64,000 nt of DNA, taken from UBA5536 sp964592595. GTDB lineage: Bacteria > Bacteroidota > Bacteroidia > Bacteroidales > F082. The stretch's first letter is position 1; every line of letters starts with the position of its first letter. The stretch lies in the NCBI GenBank assembly GCA_964592595.1, contig CAZQFH010000012.1:1-64000 (forward strand), in the 5' to 3' direction. Shown piece by piece: positions 53,020-61,811 of the stretch. The notes beneath the pieces were generated by a model. The model was not told the origin of the DNA, made no database searches, and saw only the letters and a program-made list of their open reading frames with translations. A program made the translations under genes and the position numbers.

Positions 53020-54912
53020 CTATTCCAGGTAGGTATAACCATAAAGACCGGAGCGATAATTTGACAAGAATTCTTTTCCTTCCTCGGCAGAAATTTTACC
53101 CTGTTTCACCGAAAGGGTAACCCATGTTTCAACAGTTCTGACCAGCTTTTTAGAATTATACTGCACATAATCAAGCACTTCGGCAACTGTTTCACCATCA
53201 ATTACCTGATCAATATTATATCCCTTTTCATCTACAGAAACGTGAACGGCATTCGTGTCACCAAACAAATTATGCAGGTCGCCCAGAATTTCCTGATAAG
53301 CTCCCACTAAAAAAACACCTATATAATAAGAGTCTTTACTTTTCAGCACGTGGACGGGCAAGTGATGCGAAATGTTTCGGGTAGAAATAAAATTATCAAT
53401 TTTCCCGTCGGAATCGCATGTTATGTCCTGCAAAGTGGCATACCGATCGGGCTTTTCATCAAGTCTGTGAATAGGAATAATTGGGAAGATCTGATCAATA
53501 GCCCACGAATCGGGTAGCGATTGAAAAAGGGAAAAATTACAGAAATATTTCTCCGACAGGAGTTTAGGAAGGTTTAAAAACTCCTCAGGTGGTCTTTTTA
53601 TTTCAGAAACCATTTGCTGAACATCGCGCGCTATCGACCAAAATAAGCGCTCAACCTGTGCCCGGGTTTTTAGGTCGAGCATTCCCAAACTAAAAAGATC
53701 AAGTGCTTCTTCACGAATCTGCTGTGCATCGTGCCATGTTTCTAGCATACTCGATTGGTTCATATTATCCCAGGAATCGTAAAGCAAATGAATCAATTCG
53801 TGATCTTCTTCGAGGGGCTCTGCATCATAATCCCAGGCAGGTAATTGAGCTGTTTCGAGCACTTCAAACACCAACACAGAATGGTGAGCAGTTAATGATC
53901 GGCCTGATTCGGTAATGATATTTGGATGTGGGATATCATTTTTTTCGCAAGCATCAACCATAGCAAAAGTAGCATCATTCACATATTCCTGGATAGTATA
54001 ATTTACGCTACTGCCACTATTTGCTGATCGGGTGCCATCGTAATCAACTCCCAAGCCACCACCAACATCAACAAAATCAAGCTCAAAGCCCATCTTATAA
54101 ATCTGTACAAAAAACTGAGCAGCCTCGCGAAGAGCAATTTTTATCCTTCGGATTTTATTAATCTGGCTTCCGATATGAAAATGCACCAAGCGAAGAGTAT
54201 CCTGCATTTTATTACGCTCCAGGAAATCAAGTGCTTCGAGCAACTCACTCGAAGTTAAACCAAATTTACTCACATCTCCACCCGAATCTTCCCATTTGCC
54301 ACTTCCTGAGCTGGCAAGTTTGACCCTAATTCCGATATTTGGTTTCACTTTCAAGCGTTTGGCAACGCGCGTAATCAAACGCAATTCATTTAGTTTCTCA
54401 ACAATGATAAAAATGGTTCGTCCCATTTTTTGAGCGAGTAAAGCCAGTTCGATATAATCTTCGTCTTTATAGCCATTACAGATAATCAACGAATCATTAT
54501 CTGTATTTATACCAATAACCGTATGAAGTTCTGGCTTTGAGCCCGCTTCCAATCCGATATTAAACTTCTTACCATGGCTCACAATTTCTTCAACGACAGG
54601 GCGCATCTGATTGACCTTAATAGGATAAACCAAAAAATTTTGCCCCTTGTAGTCGTATTCTTTTGCAGCAACTCTAAAACACGATTCCATCTGTTCAATA
54701 CGTGAGTCAAGAATATCCGGAAAACGCAGTAAAACAGGACATGCAACATCCCGAAGTTGCAGCTCGTCGATCAATTCTTTCAAATCTACTCCTGCTGCAT
54801 CACTTTTGGGTGTTACAGTTACGTTTCCTTTATCATTAATAGAAAAATAATTGATTCCCCAGCCATTGATATTGTACAATTCTGCCGAGTCCTCGATGCG
54901 CCATTTTCTCAT
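53020..54912 (-). CDS. speA: Biosynthetic arginine decarboxylase
   Basis: A 630-residue PLP enzyme converting arginine to agmatine, the first step of a polyamine pathway. Length and motifs match SpeA: YPIKVNQMRPVVEEI, which contains the PLP-binding Lys, GLEAGSKPEL, HFHIGSQI and DVGGGLGVDYDG. ITESGRSLTAHHSVL follows. The N-terminal GWGINYFSIN and C-terminal acidic segments are also typical. A -7 promoter element lies 75-82 bases upstream, and the PfkB gene follows immediately. Confidence 0.95.
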   Translation of the reverse strand: MRKWRIEDSAELYNINGWGINYFSINDKGNVTVTPKSDAAGVDLKELIDELQLRDVACPVLLRFPDILDSRIEQMESCFRVAAKEYDYKGQNFLVYPIKVNQMRPVVEEIVSHGKKFNIGLEAGSKPELHTVIGINTDNDSLIICNGYKDEDYIELALLAQKMGRTIFIIVEKLNELRLITRVAKRLKVKPNIGIRVKLASSGSGKWEDSGGDVSKFGLTSSELLEALDFLERNKMQDTLRLVHFHIGSQINKIRRIKIALREAAQFFVQIYKMGFELDFVDVGGGLGVDYDGTRSANSGSSVNYTIQEYVNDATFAMVDACEKNDIPHPNIITESGRSLTAHHSVLVFEVLETAQLPAWDYDAEPLEEDHELIHLLYDSWDNMNQSSMLETWHDAQQIREEALDLFSLGMLDLKTRAQVERLFWSIARDVQQMVSEIKRPPEEFLNLPKLLSEKYFCNFSLFQSLPDSWAIDQIFPIIPIHRLDEKPDRYATLQDITCDSDGKIDNFISTRNISHHLPVHVLKSKDSYYIGVFLVGAYQEILGDLHNLFGDTNAVHVSVDEKGYNIDQVIDGETVAEVLDYVQYNSKKLVRTVETWVTLSVKQGKISAEEGKEFLSNYRSGLYGYTYLE

Positions 54913-55249
54913 AGAGCTATTTTAATTCAAGCATTTAGATATTAAGGTATTAGTCGCACATGCTTAGGCTATAAGCGTGTGTTTTGCAAAACTAAGTAAA
55001 CATTCTACATATTAGGCACACTTAAGAAACTAATTTGAGTTTCTATCACTAATTAATTCAATCTGCTGTGACTTGAGGTTAGAAATTTATTCTGATTGTT
55101 AGGTATTGTTGAAAAAGATTTTTGATGCCAATATATCCCTTGCAGTAATATTTCTTTGAATACTTTAGCATAACTTTCCGTAAATTCTGAATAGTTTAGT
55201 AGCTTAGCGCAAAATTGCAAAGTCCAAATCATATTAATAAGTTTTCCTG
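54913..55249. other. Divergent intergenic region speA / BadF-type kinase
   Basis: These 337 bases should contain promoters for both flanking genes. One -7 element for speA is visible (54987-54994, minus strand). A TTTCTTTG string near 55145 could serve the plus-strand gene, but it does not match the full consensus. A 75-codon minus-strand frame that overlaps the next gene has no features of a real protein. Confidence 0.45.
54987..54994 (-). promoter_or_regulatory. TAnnTTTG element upstream of speA
   Basis: On the minus strand this reads TAGTTTTG, an exact -7 match, giving a leader of roughly 70 bases. No TTG lies at the expected -33 distance, so support is partial. Confidence 0.45.
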
Positions 55250-56107
55250 ATGCAAATCCTGATAGATAGTGGTGGTTCAAAATCGGATTGGATGTTAAGA
55301 AAAAATGATAGGTGGATGCCTGTTATCAGGTTAGATGGCTATAATCCGTGGCAACATCCGAATGAACGACTATTAGAAATTATCCAGAATTTACTAAAAA
55401 CAAATCCGGAAGCCAAACATGCCTCACAAATTATTTATTATGGTGCCGGCTGTGCAGACGAAGCAAAAAAAGAAGCCATTTACAGCACTTTTATTAGTTT
55501 TTTTAGCCAGGCAAAAATTTCAGTGTACAGCGACTTAATGGCAGCTGCTCATGCACTTTTTGGCGATAAAGCCGGTATTGCTTGTATTTTAGGAACAGGA
55601 TCAAGCTCAGGGCTTTACGATGGCAAACAAATCATGGCCACTACCCCATCCTTGGGTTATCTGCTTGGTGATGAAGGAAGTGGAGCATACCTCGGAAAAA
55701 CAATCGCACAAAACTATTTCAAAAATCTTATGCCAAAAGATTTAAGACAAAAATTTGCTGATGACTACCCGCTAAGCCTAAGCGCGTTTTTGAACTCCGT
55801 TTACAAACAAAACAGCAACGCAGCTTATCTGGCCAATTTCGCTTTTTTTGCTGCCAAAAATGACAACCATTGGTGGGTTAAAAAATTAGTTCTTGATTCC
55901 TTCCGTGAATATATTCAGTACAACATCAAATATTTTACTGATTATAAACAATATAGCATAGGTTTCATTGGAGCTGTCGCCTTTCAATTTCAGGAAATAC
56001 TTCGGGAAGCACTTAACAATGAGGAACTTGTTGCCGCAAAAATCCTAAAAAGTCCGGCTGAAGCATTGATGAACTATCACGGAAGTATTTTTAGAAAAAA
56101 ATTATGA
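55250..56107 (+). CDS. BadF/BadG-type kinase, N-acetylglucosamine kinase-like
   Basis: A 285-residue ATPase of the ASKHA fold. The phosphate-1 motif is LIDSGGSKSDWML (residues 4-16), with the adenosine-related ILGTGSSSGLYDG near 118-130 and LGDEGSGAYLGK near 142-153, which is typical of the N-acetylglucosamine kinase branch. It probably phosphorylates an amino sugar for recycling. No sugar transporter or murein enzyme is adjacent. It converges with miaA, with only 2 bases between the stops. Confidence 0.85.
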   Translation: MQILIDSGGSKSDWMLRKNDRWMPVIRLDGYNPWQHPNERLLEIIQNLLKTNPEAKHASQIIYYGAGCADEAKKEAIYSTFISFFSQAKISVYSDLMAAAHALFGDKAGIACILGTGSSSGLYDGKQIMATTPSLGYLLGDEGSGAYLGKTIAQNYFKNLMPKDLRQKFADDYPLSLSAFLNSVYKQNSNAAYLANFAFFAAKNDNHWWVKKLVLDSFREYIQYNIKYFTDYKQYSIGFIGAVAFQFQEILREALNNEELVAAKILKSPAEALMNYHGSIFRKKL

Positions 56108-56109
56108 GT

Positions 56110-57033
56110 TCAATGCTTCATTTTTTTTTGCACATAGTTTAACAAGCTAGTAAAATCATCATTTCTAAACCATTTATATTCAGTGTTTCTACGTAACCAG
56201 GTAAATTGTCGTTTGGCATACTGACGGGTGTTTGTTTTGATTTTTTCCATAGCTTCATTCAAGCTCATATCACCCTCAAAATAGGCAAAAAGCTCTTTGT
56301 AACCCACAGTATTTAAAGCATTTAGATTACGATATGTAGCAAGGCTTTTTGCTTCTGCAATCAGTCCCTCGCTCACCATTTTTTCTACCCTCATATTTAT
56401 ACGGTTATGCAATTGTTGCCGGTCCACGTCGATGGCTGTCCAAACAACTTCAAAGGAACGTGGCACCGTTTGTCGCTTTCGGTAAAAGCTAAATGGCCTT
56501 CCTGTTTGCCACATTACTTCCAAAGCCCTTTGCAACCTTCGTGGATTATTTATATCCACAACGTCATAATAATCAGGATCGTGTTTTTTAACTTCATCTT
56601 GTAAGGCTTTTATTCCCTGATTAACAATAAATTGATTTACTCGCTCCCTGATTTCGGGACTTGTTTCAGGAATATTATCCAAACCCCGGCAAACTGCATC
56701 CAAATAGAGTCCTGTGCCACCCGTGAGAATTACAACGGGATATTTAGTGAATAAATGGTTAAGCAAATGCAGCGCTTCCTGCTCATATCGTGCTACATCG
56801 TAGTTTTGTTTTATTGAAATGTGTTGGATCAGGTGATGTTTTACACTTGCCAATTCCTCAGTAGTTGGCACAGCTGTTCCAATGCGCATCTCTTTGTAAA
56901 TCTGTCTGCTATCAGCCGAAATAATTTCGGTTTTCAATGCCTGAGCCAGTTTTATCGCCATGGCCGTTTTTCCCGAAGCGGTAGGACCAGCCAGCACAAC
57001 AAGGTATTTCTTTGTGTCAGGATTCACTGCCAT
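56110..57033 (-). CDS. miaA: tRNA dimethylallyltransferase
   Basis: A 307-residue enzyme that adds a dimethylallyl group to A37 of tRNAs reading codons beginning with U. The P-loop is LAGPTASGKTAMAI (residues 14-27), then ISADSRQIYKEMRIGT, LTGGTGLYLDA and NNPRRLQRALEV. The C-terminus KRQFTWLRRN matches the family. Its first 17 bases overlap the end of the CCA-adding enzyme gene, so translation is probably coupled. Confidence 0.95.
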   Translation of the reverse strand: MAVNPDTKKYLVVLAGPTASGKTAMAIKLAQALKTEIISADSRQIYKEMRIGTAVPTTEELASVKHHLIQHISIKQNYDVARYEQEALHLLNHLFTKYPVVILTGGTGLYLDAVCRGLDNIPETSPEIRERVNQFIVNQGIKALQDEVKKHDPDYYDVVDINNPRRLQRALEVMWQTGRPFSFYRKRQTVPRSFEVVWTAIDVDRQQLHNRINMRVEKMVSEGLIAEAKSLATYRNLNALNTVGYKELFAYFEGDMSLNEAMEKIKTNTRQYAKRQFTWLRRNTEYKWFRNDDFTSLLNYVQKKMKH

Positions 57034-58504
57034 TATTTATCTCTCCGGGCAAAGGTAAAACTTCAATTTGTTTGGGATTTTTTACCTCTTTTTGCACATT
57101 TAAACCAAGGCCTTGCGCAATAGTTTTCATGTAATTATATGCTTCCTCAAAATTATTGCCAATCACGCCATCGAGCACCGCATCGCGTATGGCCAGTTTT
57201 ATTATTCCCACTTCCCTGCCAGGTTTCAATCCAAATGCCTCCATGATAATTTCCCCATTTACAGGAGGTTGCCAGTTCCTAATTTTGTCTTTTGCGTCAA
57301 TTTCTTTTAGTTTTCGGCGCACTAACTGAAAATTTTCGCGATACTTTTTAACTTTATATTCATTTTTTGAAGTGATATCCGCGTCGCACAGCTGCATCAA
57401 AGCATCAATGTCATCACCAGCATCAAAAAGCAGCCTTCTCACGGCAGAATCTGTTACAATTTCCTGAGCCAGCACGATAGGTCGCAGATGAAGCAGAACA
57501 AGCTTTTGCACAAATTTCATTTTATCTCCAAGGGGCAATTTCAATTGCTTAAAAATTCCCGGAACCATTTTTGCGCCGCGAAACTCATGGCCATGAAAAG
57601 TCCAGCCCTGCTTAGGATCGAAGCGCTTTGTGGCAGGTTTAGCAATGTCGTGCAAGATGGCTGCCCAACGCAACCACAGGTCATCAGAATGCTTGGCAAG
57701 ATTATCTAAAACTTCCAAAGTATGGTAAAAATTATCCTTATGCCCTTTGCCATTAACAACTTCAATGCCTTGAAGATTCGCAAATTGCGGAAAGAAAACC
57801 TGAAGTAAGCCGCTATCAAAAAGTAATTTAAATCCGGTGGATGGCTTTTTAGCTAAAATAATTTTGTTTAACTCATCCGTGATTCGCTCGATCGAAACAA
57901 TTTTAAGCCTGTTCTTGTTACGTTTGATCGCTTCAAAAGATGCTTCCTCGATGGTAAAATTAAGTTGAGTAGCAAATCTTACCGCACGCATCATCCGTAG
58001 TGGATCGTCAGAGTATGTGATATCCGCATCAAGGGGAGTTTTAAGCACTTGCTTTTCAAGGTCTTTTTGGCCATCGAAAGGATCAATCAATGCACCAAAA
58101 TTATTTTCATTTAAACTCACTGCCAATGCATTAACTGTAAAGTCGCGGCGGTTTAAATCCTCAGCCAATGTTCCGGGTCTCACGTCAGGTTTACGACTGT
58201 ATAGTTTGTAGGATTCCTTTCGGGCTCCAACAAATTCTATCTCAAGGCCTCTGTGCCGCAACATAGCAGTACCAAATTGCCCGTAGAATTTGGCTTCGGT
58301 ATTTTTTCCAATCGCCTTGGCAACTGCAGCGGCCAATTCTAAACCATTACCAACCACTACCACATCAATATCTTTGGATGGCCTTCCCAACAGCGCATCC
58401 CTCACAAAGCCACCAACCACATAAACTTGAAGATTCGTTGATTTTGAAACATCACGAATGATCTCGAAAACCGGTAACTTAAGTTGCTGTGTAATTTTTG
58501 TCAT
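57017..58504 (-). CDS. tRNA nucleotidyltransferase (CCA-adding enzyme family) with HD domain
   Basis: A 495-residue polymerase-beta-type nucleotidyltransferase. The head motif is VVGGFVRDALLG, followed by the catalytic DxD in SKDIDVVVVG and by DFTVNALA and DDPLRMMRAVRFA. An HD domain occurs at about residues 275-340 (LRWAAILHDIAKP, then FHGHEFRGA). It adds or repairs the 3' CCA of tRNA; in some bacteria, related proteins are poly(A) polymerases or A-adding only. It is followed by miaA, a second tRNA-modifying gene. Confidence 0.9.
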   Translation of the reverse strand: MTKITQQLKLPVFEIIRDVSKSTNLQVYVVGGFVRDALLGRPSKDIDVVVVGNGLELAAAVAKAIGKNTEAKFYGQFGTAMLRHRGLEIEFVGARKESYKLYSRKPDVRPGTLAEDLNRRDFTVNALAVSLNENNFGALIDPFDGQKDLEKQVLKTPLDADITYSDDPLRMMRAVRFATQLNFTIEEASFEAIKRNKNRLKIVSIERITDELNKIILAKKPSTGFKLLFDSGLLQVFFPQFANLQGIEVVNGKGHKDNFYHTLEVLDNLAKHSDDLWLRWAAILHDIAKPATKRFDPKQGWTFHGHEFRGAKMVPGIFKQLKLPLGDKMKFVQKLVLLHLRPIVLAQEIVTDSAVRRLLFDAGDDIDALMQLCDADITSKNEYKVKKYRENFQLVRRKLKEIDAKDKIRNWQPPVNGEIIMEAFGLKPGREVGIIKLAIRDAVLDGVIGNNFEEAYNYMKTIAQGLGLNVQKEVKNPKQIEVLPLPGEINNGSES

Positions 58505-58512
58505 TTCGGCTG

Positions 58513-58520
58513 CAAATTTA
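58513..58520 (-). promoter_or_regulatory. TAnnTTTG element just before the CCA-enzyme start
   Basis: The minus strand reads TAAATTTG, an exact -7 match, only 8 bases before the ATG at 58504. Transcription would begin almost at the start codon. No -33 TTG was found. Confidence 0.4.
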
Positions 58521-58674
58521 AGGGATATTCATGAGCTCTGAACCCACTTTATTTGTCTGTTGCATCCACTTGTGGCATAGCTGTCAAAATTATAAAACGG
58601 ATTCTTTGGCTTGCAATATTTCAGCAACAATCATTTTTTACTTTAGACCGCTTCTAAATTAAGTCAAAGAGCAG

Positions 58675-58702
58675 TTGGGATGCATTAAATCTCCTAATTT
58701 TG
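58675..58702 (+). promoter_or_regulatory. Bacteroidota-type promoter of the aminomutase operon
   Basis: TTG (58675-58677), a 17-base spacer and TAATTTTG (58695-58702) match the consensus. Transcription would start near 58709 and leave a leader of about 80 bases before the ATG at 58789. Confidence 0.68.
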
Positions 58703-58788
58703 CATAGACTTAAAACGATTGCGATACTTGCAACAACATTTACAAACTTTACTTCTTTGCCAGAAAATAACTTCAAAAATTAATAATC

Positions 58789-60390
58789 ATGTCAACAACA
58801 ACATCAGCCATGCCAGCTGAAATTTCAGAAAAAAAGTTTAACGAACTTATTAATGCTGAGGATGTATCATACATCATGGAACGCTACCATTATAACGATG
58901 ATATCAAGCATAATATCCTGATTGAGAATTTGTTGCCATCAGGTCTTTTAGCCCGATTACACAATAGTTATCCACAGCATTCCGGCATCATGGAATCAAC
59001 AGCATTCATATTTACCGGAAAAGAACGCTATTCAGGTTTGAAAGGCTTTCGCGAAATTGTTTCGGTACTCAACGACAATGGCATCGACATCGGATATATT
59101 GAGCAGCGCGAACTGTTTATTAAGGTGTATCGTTTTCTGGCAACAAAACATGTTTTAAATAAGATTAACTGGAAAAACTTTTCTAAAGATTCACTTTTTC
59201 AATTGGTTTTCCCTCAGCCGGGAATGATCAATCCTGAACTTTTTGAAGCCTATCAAAAAGCTGATAATGAAGTAGCTAAAGAAAATCTCATTACGGATTA
59301 CATCAAACAAACTAATCCACACGATGGTAAACAGCTGCTCAACAAACCCTGGTATGAACACGAAGATGGAGAGCTTGAAATATTAAAAGGAAGTCAGCAT
59401 AAATACCCTCATGTTCAGCTTATTTTTGATGCGAGTACACAAAACTGTTTTTCATTCTGTACCTATTGCTTCAGGCATGCACAGGTGCGAGGCGACGAAG
59501 ATATGTTCGTTCAAAAGGATATCAATCAGGTTGTTGAGTACTTGCGTGAGCATAAAGAGGTGACCGACATCCTGATCACCGGTGGAGATGCCGGATACAT
59601 AACTTACGATCGGCTGGAAGCTTATATGCTGCCAGTAATTGAAGATCCTGAATTGATTCACATTAAAACATTGCGACTTGGAACCCGTGTACTTACTTTC
59701 CATCCCGAAATGATCTTGAGCAGCGATTACGACAAGTTTTTGAAACTTTTTAAAAAACTTAACGACAATGGTTTGCAAGTAGTTTTGATGTCGCATTTCT
59801 CAACGCCACGCGAAGTATTAAATCCTTCGACTATTGCAGCCATCCGCAGGCTCAAAAATCATGGGGTAGCAATTAAAAGTCAAAGTCCGGTGATGCATCA
59901 TATCAGTCTTTTCTCAGATGAAAATGGTGTGATCGACATCGATAAATCCGCTCAAAACTGGATTGACCTGGGTAATGTACTTGCAACCCTTTCCGTTGGT
60001 TTCCATTCCATGTATTGCGCACGTCCTACTGGTGAACATCATTACTTTACAGTACCTTTAACCATTATTAATCAAATATTTAGCAAAGTTTATCGTTCGC
60101 TGCCTTCTATAGCCCGACCTTCGCGTTATATCACCATGACCTCATCAGCCGGGAAAGTTTCGATGTTGGGCGAAGTAATGGTAAATGGAGAAAAAGCCTT
60201 TGCACTCAAGTTTAACGAAAGCCGTAACATGGAGTGGATGGATAAGGTTTTCCTTACAAAATATGATGAAAACGAGAATACCATCGCTAAGCTTAAACCC
60301 TTGTTTGGCGATAAACATTTCTTCGAAGACGAATTGGATAAAATTGAGTTAAGCCTTGACGCGGCATTACGAGAAAAATTGGATGCTTAA
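58789..60390 (+). CDS. Divergent radical-SAM 2,3-aminomutase (KamA family)
   Basis: A 533-residue protein of the lysine 2,3-aminomutase family, longer than the roughly 415-residue standard because of about 130 extra N-terminal residues. The radical-SAM cluster motif is Cys220-x3-Cys224-x2-Cys227, followed by FRHAQVRGDEDM, and ITGGDAGY (263-270) matches the SAM-binding GGD. Lys456 in SSAGKVSM aligns by eye with the PLP-binding Lys of GGGGK. The two Asp residues that grip the lysine side chain in the known enzyme (293 and 330 in C. subterminale) appear as Ala411 (next to Arg412) and Thr449-451. A different amino acid is therefore the likely substrate. First gene of an operon with CoA-transferase, aminotransferase and thiolase. 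Confidence 0.85.
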   Translation: MSTTTSAMPAEISEKKFNELINAEDVSYIMERYHYNDDIKHNILIENLLPSGLLARLHNSYPQHSGIMESTAFIFTGKERYSGLKGFREIVSVLNDNGIDIGYIEQRELFIKVYRFLATKHVLNKINWKNFSKDSLFQLVFPQPGMINPELFEAYQKADNEVAKENLITDYIKQTNPHDGKQLLNKPWYEHEDGELEILKGSQHKYPHVQLIFDASTQNCFSFCTYCFRHAQVRGDEDMFVQKDINQVVEYLREHKEVTDILITGGDAGYITYDRLEAYMLPVIEDPELIHIKTLRLGTRVLTFHPEMILSSDYDKFLKLFKKLNDNGLQVVLMSHFSTPREVLNPSTIAAIRRLKNHGVAIKSQSPVMHHISLFSDENGVIDIDKSAQNWIDLGNVLATLSVGFHSMYCARPTGEHHYFTVPLTIINQIFSKVYRSLPSIARPSRYITMTSSAGKVSMLGEVMVNGEKAFALKFNESRNMEWMDKVFLTKYDENENTIAKLKPLFGDKHFFEDELDKIELSLDAALREKLDA

Positions 60391-60413
60391 TCCAAATTTG
60401 AAATCATAATGTT

Positions 60414-61127
60414 ATGATTAATAAAATATTAACAAGCGTTGAAGAAGCAGTTCACGGCATCTTTGACGGTGCTACCATCATGATTAGCGGTTTTGGTGAA
60501 GCCGGCAGCCCAATTGAACTGATTCATGCCCTCATCGATCAGGGAGCAAAAAACCTTACCATTGTTAGCAACAATACAGGAAGCGGAGAAGTAGGCCTGG
60601 CAGCGTTAATAGCACATAAAAGGGTAAAAAAAATGATCTGCTCTTTTCCAAGAACCGCCAATTCCACTGTTTTTCCTGAATTATATAAAAAAGGAGAGAT
60701 CGAGCTGGAAATCGTTCCACAGGGCACGTTGGCCGAAAGAATTCGCGCTGGCGGTGCTGGTATTCCGGCTTTTTATACCCCTACTTCTGTTGGAACGCCT
60801 TTGGCCGAACAAAAGGAAAGCAGAACCTTTGAGGGTGTTACCTATGTGATGGAACACGCCATCAAAGCCGATTTTGCTTTGGTTAAAGCCTTAAAAGCCG
60901 ATCGTTACGGAAATCTTATTTACAACAAAACAGCCCGCAATTTTGGTCCCATTATGTGTACTGCTGCTAAAACTACTATCGTTCAAACTGAACAAACCGT
61001 TGATTTGGGAGCCCTTGATCCAGAATGTGTTGTAACACCAGGAATTTTTGTGCAGCGTGTAGTTCAGATCGAAAACCCGGCGCAGGAATCAAAACTTGTT
61101 GCAGAGAACAGGAGGTATCCATGGTAG
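60414..61127 (+). CDS. 3-oxoacid CoA-transferase subunit A (PcaI-like)
   Basis: A 237-residue alpha subunit of a family I CoA-transferase. MISGFGEAGSPIELIHALI near residues 22-40 is the CoA-binding region. IVSNNTGSGEVGLAALI, VPQGTLAERIRAGGAGIPAF and ARNFGPIMCTAAKTTIVQ closely follow the pattern of PcaI, the 3-oxoadipate CoA-transferase subunit. It would move CoA, usually from succinyl-CoA, to a 3-oxo acid. It starts 24 bases after the aminomutase stop, and its own stop overlaps the subunit B start by 7 bases. Succinate:acetoacetate activity is the alternative. Confidence 0.9.
   Translation: MINKILTSVEEAVHGIFDGATIMISGFGEAGSPIELIHALIDQGAKNLTIVSNNTGSGEVGLAALIAHKRVKKMICSFPRTANSTVFPELYKKGEIELEIVPQGTLAERIRAGGAGIPAFYTPTSVGTPLAEQKESRTFEGVTYVMEHAIKADFALVKALKADRYGNLIYNKTARNFGPIMCTAAKTTIVQTEQTVDLGALDPECVVTPGIFVQRVVQIENPAQESKLVAENRRYPW
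61110..61115 (+). promoter_or_regulatory. Shine-Dalgarno sequence for CoA-transferase subunit B
   Basis: AGGAGG lies 5 bases before the ATG at 61121, inside the end of the subunit A gene. A full-strength site is rare in Bacteroidota and fixes the start at 61121 rather than at the earlier in-frame ATG (61025). Confidence 0.65.
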
Positions 61128-61774
61128 AAAATAAAATCATCGAAGGATGGGATGTCAATCAAATGGCACAAAAAGTTGCCCTTGATATTCCTGATGGCTC
61201 TTACGTCAATCTGGGCATCGGCATTCCCGAAAAAGTAGCTGCTTTTGTTCCTGAAGGCCGCGAATTAATTTACCATACCGAAAATGGCCTACTTGGAATG
61301 GGGCCAGTTCCGGTGGCTGGCAAAGAGGATCCCGAACTTATCAATGCCGGTAAAAAGGCCGTGACAGCAATTCCGGGAGCCTGCTATTTTCATCATGCTG
61401 ACAGCTTCACGATGATCAGAGGCAAGCACATCGATGTTTGTGTTTTAGGAGCTTTACAAGTTGCCGAAAATGGTGATTTGGCAAACTGGTCAACCGGAGA
61501 GCCGGGTGCCATTCCCGCTGTTGGTGGTGCAATGGACTTGGTGGCTGGCGTAAAAACCATTTATGTAATCACAAAACACAACACCAAAACCGGTGAAGCA
61601 AAGATCGTTAAACAATGTAGTTATCCTCTTACAGGCAAAGCAGTTGTAAACCGTCTTTACACAAACCTTGCAATTCTCGACATAACAGATCAAGGATTAA
61701 AAGTGATAGAGATGGCTCCAGGTGTCAGTTTTGATTATTTACAAGCTGTAACAGAAGCCAAACTGATAGCTTAG
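61121..61774 (+). CDS. 3-oxoacid CoA-transferase subunit B (PcaJ-like)
   Basis: A 217-residue beta subunit. It opens with MAQKVALDIPDGSYVNLGIGIPEKV; the catalytic Glu54 lies in HTENGLLGMGP, where it forms the acyl-CoA thioester. HHADSFTMIRGKHIDVCVLGALQV, NWSTGEPGAIPAVGGAMDL and CSYPLTGKAVVNRLYT also match PcaJ and related subunits. With the upstream subunit it should form the heterodimer or heterotetramer that activates a 3-oxo acid. A frame extending up to 61025 exists but adds 32 atypical, Cys-rich residues. The aminotransferase gene follows 37 bases later. Confidence 0.92.
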   Translation: MVENKIIEGWDVNQMAQKVALDIPDGSYVNLGIGIPEKVAAFVPEGRELIYHTENGLLGMGPVPVAGKEDPELINAGKKAVTAIPGACYFHHADSFTMIRGKHIDVCVLGALQVAENGDLANWSTGEPGAIPAVGGAMDLVAGVKTIYVITKHNTKTGEAKIVKQCSYPLTGKAVVNRLYTNLAILDITDQGLKVIEMAPGVSFDYLQAVTEAKLIA

Positions 61775-61811
61775 CTCGCAGAAAAACATTTAAATTTCAA
61801 ATTGATTTTTC

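Noticed and set aside
55053..55280. A 75-codon minus-strand frame upstream of the BadF-type kinase
   Set aside because: It overlaps the start of a well-supported gene on the opposite strand and has no signal peptide, domain or promoter.
58789..60390. True lysine 2,3-aminomutase
   Set aside because: The substrate-binding Asp pair is missing, the protein is over 100 residues longer and the lysine-fermentation genes kamDE, kdd and kce are not present.
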